This document shows positions 1 through 6,373 of a DNA stretch of 64,000 bases, piece by piece. The notes under the pieces were generated by a model, which was given only the letters and a program-made list of their open reading frames with translations, had not been told where the DNA came from and ran no database searches. Source of the stretch: Natrinema longum (lineage in GTDB: Archaea; Halobacteriota; Halobacteria; Halobacteriales; Natrialbaceae); the NCBI RefSeq assembly GCF_017352095.1, contig NZ_CP071463.1, positions 1,240,001 through 1,304,000 on the forward strand. Direction: 5' to 3'. The position numbers and the translations under genes were made by a program. The number at the start of each line of letters is the position of its first letter. Position 1 is the stretch's first letter.

Positions 1-302
1 CGCTCGCGGGGATCGAACAGGCCGGGGCGACGAAAGTCCCCGAGAAAGAATACCAACTGAGCGAGGGACGCAACGAGATCTCGCTGTCCGTCGCGTCGAT
101 CAACGGCGACTCTGCCGTTTCGGTCTCGACTCGCGGCGGCACCGTCCGACTCTCGAGCGGCATGTCGGGAAGCGACGATCCGTTTGAGTCGTTCGGTGGT
201 GCGAGCGGACTGTTCACGGGCGTACTCATGACGGTCGGACTCGCCGCGCTTGCTGCGTTCTATGTGGTGAAAACCGAATCGAAGGGGGTTGAAAAAGCAT
301 GA
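1..302 (+). CDS. C-terminal fragment of a membrane-anchored (surface/virion?) protein
   Basis: The open frame read from base 3 runs to TGA at 300-302; the start lies left of the window. About 99 residues are visible: a polar, Ser/Gly/Thr-rich stretch, then one hydrophobic segment near the end (GVLMTVGLAALAAFYVV), then a short basic tail. This is the topology of an exported protein held by a single C-terminal membrane span. The stop overlaps the next start (ATGA), so it is co-transcribed with the following two genes. In pleolipoviruses the spike protein or the neighbouring ORF6 protein would have this shape and position; which of the two cannot be decided from this fragment. Confidence 0.6.
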   Translation, partial: LAGIEQAGATKVPEKEYQLSEGRNEISLSVASINGDSAVSVSTRGGTVRLSSGMSGSDDPFESFGGASGLFTGVLMTVGLAALAAFYVVKTESKGVEKA

Positions 303-1126
303 GTGAGAACCTGAGCACGACGTTCGGCAGTTGGAAAGACCGACTCACGTACATCGTTGCAGAGGCACAGTTGCTCGTGATCGGGATCGCGATCTCGGTC
401 GGCATCCTGTTGCTGTTGGTCCGTCCGTCGGTCCCTGGTGTGCCGCCGGTCGCGGTCGGGATCGCCGTTGCGTTGATGCTACTCGGGCCGCCGCTGTTCG
501 GCCTGTTCGCGGTCGGTGCCGAAAAGCTCCGCAACCGGCACAGAGAGACGGTGTACCACATCAACGGCGTGACCGACACCCGCGAAAAGTACTACGTCGC
601 GCCGGAGTTGTGGGAACAGAAGACCGTCGACGGACCGAGCCCGTACGTCGCCAACGACGGCGATGCCTACGAAGTCCGTGAGTTCGAACACCTCGAGGAC
701 ATGGACGAACTCCGGGTGACCGGCTGTTACATGAGTCAGATGGCCGATTCGAAACTCGTCACGAGTAAGGCCATGCTCGAGGACGTTCACGGCGACCTCG
801 TCGACGCGTTCCTTGAGTTGAATCGACTCCGTGGACGTATCTCGAAAATGGGGCTCGAGATCCAGAGCGACGTGATCAATCAAGAAGCGGAAGCCGACGA
901 GAGGGGATTGATGAACCCGAAAACGTCGGTCAAAGATCGCTTCGACGCGGCCAAATCCGATGTTGAGGACAAGCCTCCCGAGGACATCGAAGACATCGAC
1001 GGCTACGAGGACGAGTACATCCGTAGGCACGGCGAGCATGCACCCCGACCACGTCCGAATCGGCTGTACGATACCGTCGACGGGATCCACTCACCCGCTC
1101 GAGCGGACGGTGGTCGCGATGAGTGA
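299..1126 (+). CDS. Two-TM membrane protein, pleolipovirus ORF7-like by position
   Basis: 275 residues. Two hydrophobic spans lie near the N-terminus (about residues 24-42 and 48-71), followed by a long charged cytoplasmic part with predicted helical segments and an acidic, Pro-rich tail. No enzymatic motif is visible. It overlaps the upstream gene by 4 bases and the downstream ATPase gene by 8 bases, so the three form one tight operon. In pleolipovirus genomes a conserved membrane protein of unknown role sits between the spike and the ATPase; the position matches, and the identity is inferred from this. Antisense open frames over the same DNA are codon-bias shadows. Confidence 0.7.
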   Translation: MSENLSTTFGSWKDRLTYIVAEAQLLVIGIAISVGILLLLVRPSVPGVPPVAVGIAVALMLLGPPLFGLFAVGAEKLRNRHRETVYHINGVTDTREKYYVAPELWEQKTVDGPSPYVANDGDAYEVREFEHLEDMDELRVTGCYMSQMADSKLVTSKAMLEDVHGDLVDAFLELNRLRGRISKMGLEIQSDVINQEAEADERGLMNPKTSVKDRFDAAKSDVEDKPPEDIEDIDGYEDEYIRRHGEHAPRPRPNRLYDTVDGIHSPARADGGRDE

Positions 1127-2294
1127 CGAACAGGACAACTACACGGTCGGCGGCTTTCGCGAGTACCAGGGCAACAACCTCAAGCGCGATCCCGACGAGG
1201 TGCTTCCCCACGCCGGGTTCGTGAGAGACGAGCAAATCGACCGTCAAATGGCCATGCGGGCGATTCATCACGACCCGGACCGCTGGGACGGGAAGGCCGC
1301 CGCGGACTATCTCTCGGTCGGCAAGAATCGAGACATCCTGCAAGCAGAGGGAAGCGCGACGGCCCGCCAAGCGCTCGACAACGGCGACACGCTGACGCTG
1401 AAACACTACATCGGCGACCCGAGCCAAGAGGCCGATCTCTCCGGTATCAAAGCGATCTCTCGGCTCCGGCAGATCGTCGCGGGACCCGCGCCGGTGATCG
1501 TGATCCTCGGCGAAATGGGAGCTGGCAAAACGAACCTCGCGTGTCTCGTCACACAGCTGCGGGATCGCTGGGTCGACGGCGATCTCCGCGTCGCGAGTAA
1601 CATCCGAACGCTGGATCGCAACGACGACTGGACTCGCGACGATGGTTCCGTCGAGGACGGCTGGATCCCGAACTATCCCCTCCTCGAGGAATGGGTCGGC
1701 CAGGACGGCGACCCGGTCACGAATCCCCAACAGCCGAAACTGTTCATCGGCGACGAGTTCAGTACGAACGGAAGCGGCACCGGAAAAGACGGCCAGAAGG
1801 TCCGGAAGTTGATGGGGCCGCTCGTGTTCAAAATCCGCAAGTACAACGGCGCACTCGTCTATATCGGTCACGACGAGAGTTCGATCCATCCGCTCCTGTG
1901 GCGCGTCGGTACGATTCTCAAGAAGCCCGACCGGAACAACAAGGGGAAGGCTCTCATCGCCGAGCGGATCGCTGGCGGGAAGCTGAAAGACGTCGATCCG
2001 CGGCCACTGAAAGGTATTCCGCCAGCCGATTTCGAACCTCACACGAACGACGAAGCGGACTGGTCCTGGTCCGCTCCCGCGAGCGACGATGGTGGCCCCG
2101 AGATTGCCGAAAGCGAGGTCAAGAGGGTCGCTGCGTGGACGATGGAAACCTGCCGGCAGCAAGGCATGTCTGCTCGCGAAACCGCCGAATACGTTCCCTA
2201 CAGCCACGCTACCGTCTCAAACTGGTGGAACGACATCGATGAGGGCGGGGAAAAGGCCGATTGGGTTAACACGGTCGAACAGGTGATCGCATGA
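1119..2294 (+). CDS. P-loop ATPase with C-terminal HTH, pleolipovirus VP8-like
   Basis: 391 residues from the ATG at 1119, which overlaps the upstream stop; a longer frame to 960 would lie inside the upstream gene. Walker A is GEMGAGKT (about residue 130) and a Walker B-like LFIGDEFS follows about 80 residues later, as in packaging or secretion-type ATPases. After the ATPase core comes a region with a helix-turn-helix-like stretch (SARETAEYVPYSHATVSNWW). This combination, last in an operon behind two membrane proteins, matches the conserved NTPase of pleolipoviruses (VP8 of HRPV-1). Its role there is unproven; virion assembly or genome handling are guesses. Confidence 0.75.
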   Translation: MSDEQDNYTVGGFREYQGNNLKRDPDEVLPHAGFVRDEQIDRQMAMRAIHHDPDRWDGKAAADYLSVGKNRDILQAEGSATARQALDNGDTLTLKHYIGDPSQEADLSGIKAISRLRQIVAGPAPVIVILGEMGAGKTNLACLVTQLRDRWVDGDLRVASNIRTLDRNDDWTRDDGSVEDGWIPNYPLLEEWVGQDGDPVTNPQQPKLFIGDEFSTNGSGTGKDGQKVRKLMGPLVFKIRKYNGALVYIGHDESSIHPLLWRVGTILKKPDRNNKGKALIAERIAGGKLKDVDPRPLKGIPPADFEPHTNDEADWSWSAPASDDGGPEIAESEVKRVAAWTMETCRQQGMSARETAEYVPYSHATVSNWWNDIDEGGEKADWVNTVEQVIA

Positions 2295-2434
2295 GAGCGT
2301 CGGGGTGGAAAGCTGTAAACCGGAATCGACCCCCGTTTAGGGGGATCGCAGGCCCAACGCCCAGCGCTCACACACCCTCAATTACTCACAATCCTCGCCC
2401 ATCGCTCGCGATCGCGGCGAGACACCAGCGGAGA

Positions 2435-2445
2435 AGTATATATAT
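2435..2445 (+). promoter_or_regulatory. TATA box for the PD-(D/E)XK-like gene
   Basis: A run of alternating TA (tatatatat at 2437-2445) stands in a GC-rich gap. Transcription would start about 27 nt downstream, near 2467-2470, which favours the in-frame GTG at 2470 over the ATG at 2455 as the true leaderless start of the next gene. Confidence 0.55.
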
Positions 2446-2454
2446 CGGCGCGCG

Positions 2455-2853
2455 ATGCGCGTGGTCCGCGTGAATCGATCCCAGCGGGCCAACCACTTCG
2501 GGACGATCTGCGAAAAGCGCATGGCGCGGAAGCGCCGCTTCGATCTCGAGCGCTCGAGCTGGCACGATGCGAGATTCGGGAACGGAACGCCGGTCGAAAT
2601 CAAGAGTACGATGCTCGAGCACAGTGATGGGCAGCCGGGGAACTGGAAGGTCTATCGCCAGTATCACGAGAAACTCCGGCGGCACGACGGCTGGTACTGT
2701 TTCGTCGTCTATCGACCCCACGGACAAAGCGGCTGTACGATCCTCAATGACAAGATGGTCCGCTCGAGCGATCTGCCTCTATTTCGGTGGCACGGCGGTG
2801 GCGATCACCGCGGGACCGAGCAAGCGAAGATCTCGATCGACTCCATTTTCTGA
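2455..2853 (+). CDS. Small PD-(D/E)XK nuclease-fold-like protein
   Basis: 132 residues from ATG 2455, or 127 from GTG 2470, which fits the upstream TATA better. The core reads GTICEKR..., then SSWHDAR, then GTPVEIKS, i.e. an acidic residue followed by the E-x-K strand typical of PD-(D/E)XK nucleases and Holliday-junction resolvase-like folds. A later YCFVVYR strand also fits this fold. The protein at 8301-8822 carries the same WHDAR and PVEIK signatures, so the two look like paralogues. Function (nuclease in replication, recombination or counter-defence) is inferred. It converges with the membrane protein gene at 2859 with a 5-bp gap. Confidence 0.6.
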   Translation: MRVVRVNRSQRANHFGTICEKRMARKRRFDLERSSWHDARFGNGTPVEIKSTMLEHSDGQPGNWKVYRQYHEKLRRHDGWYCFVVYRPHGQSGCTILNDKMVRSSDLPLFRWHGGGDHRGTEQAKISIDSIF

Positions 2854-2858
2854 ATATG

Positions 2859-3263
2859 TTATAAGGAGAGAATGAGTGTTTCGACGACTGGTTCTCCGCT
2901 CATTAGGAGGATGACATTGTTGCTTGCACAGACGGCATACACGAGAACAGCACCGACAGCGAACAGTGCATCGTATGGTTTCGGGAGATAGTGCCCGATC
3001 ATAACGACCGCGACGGCGTAGATACTTCCTGCAAGAACGACACCGGGCAGTCCGATTAGATTATAGAAGTGGGTCGTGATCGGATTGAGTTCGGTGGCGT
3101 ACGGAACGAGAAAGAGGAATACTGTAGCGACGAGATCAACCAACCAGAACAAACCGAACGAGAGACGTATTGGTGGGCTTGCCGGACGGTTCAACGCTAT
3201 CCCGCGGGTTACTGCTGGTTGCATACCTCTATCGGAACCACGGCACTCCAAGTTTTTAGGCAT
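2859..3263 (-). CDS. Four-TM membrane protein of unknown function
   Basis: 134 residues. About four hydrophobic spans follow a short basic N-terminus, with a D-x-x-AT...ELNP signature between the first two (LVDLVATVFL, then YATELNPIT). This resembles the DUF5658-type small membrane proteins of haloarchaea, from memory and unconfirmed. ATG 3263 is preferred because a TATA-like ttatagag lies about 33 bases upstream; the internal ATG at 3224 is an alternative. It is a lone minus-strand gene between two plus-strand transcripts in the provirus. Confidence 0.6.
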   Translation of the reverse strand: MPKNLECRGSDRGMQPAVTRGIALNRPASPPIRLSFGLFWLVDLVATVFLFLVPYATELNPITTHFYNLIGLPGVVLAGSIYAVAVVMIGHYLPKPYDALFAVGAVLVYAVCASNNVILLMSGEPVVETLILSL

Positions 3264-3340
3264 ACCGAAACAAGGGGTGTCAGTGCTTAACTCTCTATAA
3301 TATCGGTGAATTACTGATACGGCTGACCCCCGTCGACGGG

Positions 3341-3631
3341 TTACATTTTTCCTTTTGGTGTTACTGAGATAGAAGTGTCAACATCGAAGCGAACTGCGCG
3401 AGTACTCAGCGTCTCGGCGATCTCCCGGCGCTGCTCACGGGAGAGGTCGTCGCGCTCGAGGACGGTCCGAGCTGCGGAGACGAGTGAGTCAATATCTTCG
3501 CAAGCGAACGCGACCGCGTTGCTCCGATTACAATCGTAGAATCGGGCGGCTTTCTGAATCGCATCGAATCGCCATTCGTTCCCGTCGTCGGTCCGGATCC
3601 GAACGGAACCGGGTATCTCGTCGTGAGACAT
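3341..3631 (-). CDS. Small hypothetical protein, haloarchaeal viral/plasmid type
   Basis: 96 residues from the ATG at 3631 (an upstream in-frame ATG at 3643 adds four residues). It has an acidic N-terminal part with a WRFDAIQKAARFYDC segment, a central AVAFACEDI and a helical, charged C-terminal half with DLSREQRREIAETL. No known catalytic motif is seen. The composition (Arg/Asp-rich, no membrane span) suggests a small cytosolic, possibly nucleic-acid-associated protein, a type frequent on haloarchaeal plasmids and proviruses. Confidence in the gene is fair from codon bias; the function is unknown. Confidence 0.55.
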   Translation of the reverse strand: MSHDEIPGSVRIRTDDGNEWRFDAIQKAARFYDCNRSNAVAFACEDIDSLVSAARTVLERDDLSREQRREIAETLSTRAVRFDVDTSISVTPKGKM

Positions 3632-3758
3632 GGTCGTGAACACAACCCGCTATTTCTAGTTTTTTCGGTTCACTCGAGCCGGTTCAGTTTATAAAAAGAG
3701 GTCAGAGCACGACGTGATCGACGTGGGGACCAGGTGGATCGCGGCGGCAGCCCACGTC

Positions 3759-3794
3759 ATATGAACACGGCCGGTACTCGGTTCGTGTTCATAT
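3759..3794. repeat. Perfect 11-bp inverted repeat
   Basis: ATATGAACACG (3759-3769) and its exact complement CGTGTTCATAT (3784-3794) flank a 14-nt loop. It lies just before the base composition changes. It could be an operator, a terminator-like hairpin or a junction of the inserted cassette. Confidence 0.7.
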
Positions 3795-3910
3795 TGGGGA
3801 AATTGATCTTCGCGGCATGCAACCCCGAGGGCATAGAGACTAAGAACGCATGGATTGGAGAGTCCTTCACAAATTAAGAAAGGGACCGCTCAGAAATCTG
3901 AGCCACAGGA

Positions 3911-3922
3911 ATTATAAATATA
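3911..3922 (+). promoter_or_regulatory. TATA box of the AT-rich cassette
   Basis: ttataaata at 3912-3920 lies about 27-31 bases before the ATG at 3947, the spacing expected for an archaeal promoter giving a leaderless or nearly leaderless transcript. It supports 3947 as the true start. Confidence 0.6.
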
Positions 3923-3946
3923 CTATGGTATGGGAAACAATAGAAG

Positions 3947-4921
3947 ATGGTGCCGAATATTTCACTGAACAAAATCAAAGAAAGAGCAGCACTTTGGATT
4001 GCTTATGGTTTAATAATCGCACTTGTCCTGTGGTCTGTTTTTGAGATAATTGGATATACGAACTGGGTTGAAGTAGATTTACCGCTTTCTCCTTCTGACT
4101 TCGCAATGATTGCTAGTGCTGCTGGCACAATCGTTCTTACATTTGGGTTACTATTGCTATATAATAAGCAAGCCAGAATTCAGTCTGAACAAACTACAAT
4201 ACAAGAGAATCAAGAGTCACTAATGGAACAACAATTCACCCCACATCTAACAGCTGGTGTAAATTTCCTTAGTCTTACTTCTGTACAATTTGTAATTCAA
4301 AATACTGGAAACGGTGCTGCATTTGATGTCAGCGCAGAGTGGGAAGTAGCAGGAGAAAAGAAAACGTGGGAAGTCCCAAATCTGCCACCCGGAGAAAAAC
4401 ATGGTTTTCCGATAATTGTTGATGGAGACAGTTGGCTACTATCAATTGATGAAATAAAAAACTATTTAGAAGAGAACAATGCCTCGTCAGTAATTGACTA
4501 TAGATTAACATGTGAAGATAGATTTGAAGAAGAAAAAGAATTCTCCAGTTCTGTGGATTTTGGAGTAATAGTCACTAGATCGGAGTCAGATGAAATATGG
4601 AATGAAGAACCATTAGAGGAAATCTCAGGACATATGAGGAAGATGCAAAGGGATATACGAAAAATGAGGCGATATCAACAAAACAATGATAAAAATGAAA
4701 AATGGAGGAAAAGAATAGAACAGACCAAAGAAATATATGGATTTATACAGGAGTATGATGGTATAACGGTCGAGGAATTAAACAGTCTGACAAACATATC
4801 CGAACAAAATATTCGATACCGGCTACAATCTCTTGATGATGCTGGTGGGGTACATTATAATTCCAACACAGATACAGTTCAACTCGCAAGTGAATCACAA
4901 ACTGCTCTAAGTGAGTTTTGA
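3947..4921 (+). CDS. Two-TM protein with beta-sandwich-like domain and C-terminal winged helix
   Basis: 324 residues. TM1 is about residues 17-37 and TM2 about 52-73. Next comes a presumed cytoplasmic beta-rich domain with the motif QNTGNGAAFDVSAEW, like the N-x-G-x-G-x-A..V pattern found in many bacterial two-TM proteins. A Lys/Arg/Glu-rich helical or coiled segment (about 225-260) follows, then a winged-helix-like end (ITVEELNSLTNISEQNIRYR). Base composition is only about 30-35% GC by eye and codons such as AGA and TTA are frequent, unlike all neighbours, so recent acquisition is likely. It is one base upstream of the next gene's ATG. Membrane tethering plus a nucleic-acid-binding-type end suggests sensing or exclusion; this is inference. 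Confidence 0.7.
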   Translation: MVPNISLNKIKERAALWIAYGLIIALVLWSVFEIIGYTNWVEVDLPLSPSDFAMIASAAGTIVLTFGLLLLYNKQARIQSEQTTIQENQESLMEQQFTPHLTAGVNFLSLTSVQFVIQNTGNGAAFDVSAEWEVAGEKKTWEVPNLPPGEKHGFPIIVDGDSWLLSIDEIKNYLEENNASSVIDYRLTCEDRFEEEKEFSSSVDFGVIVTRSESDEIWNEEPLEEISGHMRKMQRDIRKMRRYQQNNDKNEKWRKRIEQTKEIYGFIQEYDGITVEELNSLTNISEQNIRYRLQSLDDAGGVHYNSNTDTVQLASESQTALSEF

Positions 4922-4922
4922 G

Positions 4923-5348
4923 ATGCCCCCTTTACCAAATTCAAAGTTATTAGTGGCTCCTAGCCTCTGTGCGATATGTGGAGAAGGATCAAATCACGAT
5001 GTCATCCATTTAGAATTTAAAAAGAATGGCCGGATTAAACTCTGCAACGATTGTTTTGAAAGCGTAATTGATGACAAAGTACCCTACCAGTGCGGATTAT
5101 GTGATCGCGGAGCAGAATATGGAACATGGCGAACAAAACGATATGATACACCACCCCAACCGAATCCACAGAGCCACAAATATATAGCTGACTATTGGCT
5201 ATTTTGTGAAAGCCACTTTAGGGAACTTGAAGAAAAAACCAAGTCTCGATTGCGACAGACTAAAATTCCTGAATTTGATGAAAATGGATATCGTGGCTAT
5301 CATAGCTTTGAGGATGTATTTTTACCAATGAGAAGGACACGTCGCTAA
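4923..5348 (+). CDS. Cysteine-cluster (zinc-binding) protein of the AT-rich cassette
   Basis: 141 residues from ATG 4923, one base after the stop of the upstream gene; a GTG at 4911 would add four residues and overlap that gene. Paired cysteines occur as CAIC, CNDC, CGLC and a single C-x-x-H later (FCESH), a layout typical of zinc ribbons or treble clefs such as HNH-related or RING-like folds. No catalytic HNH residues can be assigned with confidence. It shares low GC and codon use with its partner and is almost certainly co-transcribed and co-transferred with it. Function unknown. Confidence 0.65.
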   Translation: MPPLPNSKLLVAPSLCAICGEGSNHDVIHLEFKKNGRIKLCNDCFESVIDDKVPYQCGLCDRGAEYGTWRTKRYDTPPQPNPQSHKYIADYWLFCESHFRELEEKTKSRLRQTKIPEFDENGYRGYHSFEDVFLPMRRTRR

Positions 5349-5375
5349 CGAATAATAGTGACTTGGTCAACTGTG

Positions 5376-5410
5376 GGTGCTGTTATTTTTTGCGCTACAA
5401 CTTGGCGACA
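5376..5410. repeat. Copy A of an imperfect direct repeat
   Basis: It shares ggYgctgtWatttttt, then gcgct, then cttggcgaca with copy B at 6156-6192. The two copies bracket the small genes at 5453-5698 and 5818-6081, about 780 bp apart. Confidence 0.5.
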
Positions 5411-5452
5411 GTGCGGGGGCGAGACAGTTGATCTGGACCTTTGCCTTAGCCA

Positions 5453-5698
5453 CTATAGTTCGACCTGGAGGATCGCGTCAGTGACAGTGAGTCCGTGTTG
5501 ATCTGCAATGTCAGCTGCGAGGTTCAGCGCTTCCTCTTCTCGCGGAGTTGTTTTATTGTCGTGAGCAAGCTGTACGAGCGCGTAGATGATCAATAGGTCA
5601 TCTTGCGGGTGTCGCATGACGCTGACTCTGGCCCCGTCTTGGTTAATAAATCCTCGTAGGCATGTCCGACAATCCATGTTATCAAAGTTCCGCCCCAT
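5453..5698 (-). CDS. Small hypothetical protein with CxxC
   Basis: 81 residues from ATG 5698; the internal ATG at 5677 (MDCRTCLRG) would give 74. One CxxC pair lies near the N-terminus, followed by a helical body (LLIIYALVQLAHDNK, REEEALNLAADIADQHG). No enzymatic motif. GC content is intermediate between the AT-rich cassette and the rest of the provirus. It sits between the two imperfect direct repeats (5376 and 6156). Function unknown; the gene call rests on codon bias only. Confidence 0.45.
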   Translation of the reverse strand: MGRNFDNMDCRTCLRGFINQDGARVSVMRHPQDDLLIIYALVQLAHDNKTTPREEEALNLAADIADQHGLTVTDAILQVEL

Positions 5699-5817
5699 CC
5701 TACCAGTGGCAACGCCGCTCTATCGCCTCGAATCAGTTGGCTAATCTTTGCGCTAGCGCGGTTCACGCTCTGCGCGCCGCGCAATTACCCTGCTCCCTTA
5801 GGGGCAACTTATCATCA

Positions 5818-6081
5818 TTACCGTGAATTAGCGGCTACAAAGGCTAATACCGCGATAATAAAGGCAATAATCGAAAGAGGACCAATGAAGCTGGAAAGAG
5901 CCGTCCCACTACCGAAAATCAATGAATTGCATGCGTCAGGAAACGTTTCTGTAGGACATCTTTCTGCAAAGGGAGAAAGGATAGCAAAACCCGTTAGCAC
6001 AATAATCACCGTCGATACGAATCCTATGATCGGAGCAACTACCTTGGCAATATCAGACATATAACAGACAACGTAATTCAT
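5818..6081 (-). CDS. Small two-TM membrane protein
   Basis: 87 residues from ATG 6081 (or 80 from ATG 6060). A longer in-frame extension to 6393 is low-complexity, crosses the hairpin region and enters the 3' end of the next gene, so it is rejected. Two hydrophobic spans (VVAPIIGFVSTVIIVLTGFA and IIAFIIAVLAFVAA) flank a loop with two cysteines (ERCPTETFPDACN) that could form a disulfide outside the cell. A TATA-like gaaatag lies about 30 bases before 6081. Small membrane proteins of this kind are common viral accessory genes; function unknown. Confidence 0.5.
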   Translation of the reverse strand: MNYVVCYMSDIAKVVAPIIGFVSTVIIVLTGFAILSPFAERCPTETFPDACNSLIFGSGTALSSFIGPLSIIAFIIAVLAFVAANSR

Positions 6082-6155
6082 CAAATTAGATGTGTTGCAC
6101 AGAGGGGCTATTTCGAGTGGATCAACTGGAGATTTTCGTGCGAAGGTGGGGGTGG

Positions 6156-6192
6156 GGCGCTGTAATTTTTTGGCGCTGTCGCCTTGGCGACA
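6156..6192. repeat. Copy B of the imperfect direct repeat
   Basis: Partner of copy A (5376-5410). Copy B merges with the hairpin cluster that follows it. Confidence 0.5.
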
Positions 6193-6225
6193 CCCGCCAA
6201 GGGGGCTTTCGCGCGAAGCGCGAAA
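6177..6225. other. Cluster of overlapping hairpins downstream of the rep-like gene
   Basis: Three perfect stems are packed into 49 bases: TGTCGCC/GGCGACA with a 2-nt loop (6177-6192), CTTGGCG/CGCCAAG with a 5-nt loop (6183-6201, mutually exclusive with the first), and TTTCGCG/CGCGAAA with a 5-nt loop (6207-6225). The surrounding 6082-6373 has no convincing gene. It could be the transcription terminator of the minus-strand operon, a replication origin structure of the element, or both. Confidence 0.5.
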
Positions 6226-6373
6226 CGACCCCGCAGGCGCTGCGGTGCGATCGCGGTGCCGACCCCGGCCCTCGAGGGACGAACTACAATCAGATTTGCA
6301 TAGGAAACGGTGGTAGTCAACTTGAGTTGCAGAAAACAGCGATACCGAGAGTGTTGCCACTATCCGGGCTGAT

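Larger units (their letters stand above)
3632..3946. other. Intergenic stretch at the left edge of the AT-rich cassette
   Basis: 315 bases without a supported gene. It holds a tttataaaaag run (about 3687-3699), a perfect 11-bp inverted repeat (3759-3794, separate entry), and from about 3850 the switch from GC-rich to AT-rich DNA. A 64-codon open frame (3850-4044) lies here but overlaps the promoter and start of the gene at 3947 and is not annotated. Confidence 0.6.

Noticed and set aside
2291-2473. 60-codon frame overlapping the ATPase stop
   Set aside because: It has an ATGA overlap, but the product is Pro/Arg-rich without structure and crosses the TATA box of the next gene.
3850-4044. 64-codon frame before the AT-rich cassette
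   Set aside because: Covers the promoter and the start of the gene at 3947 in another frame.
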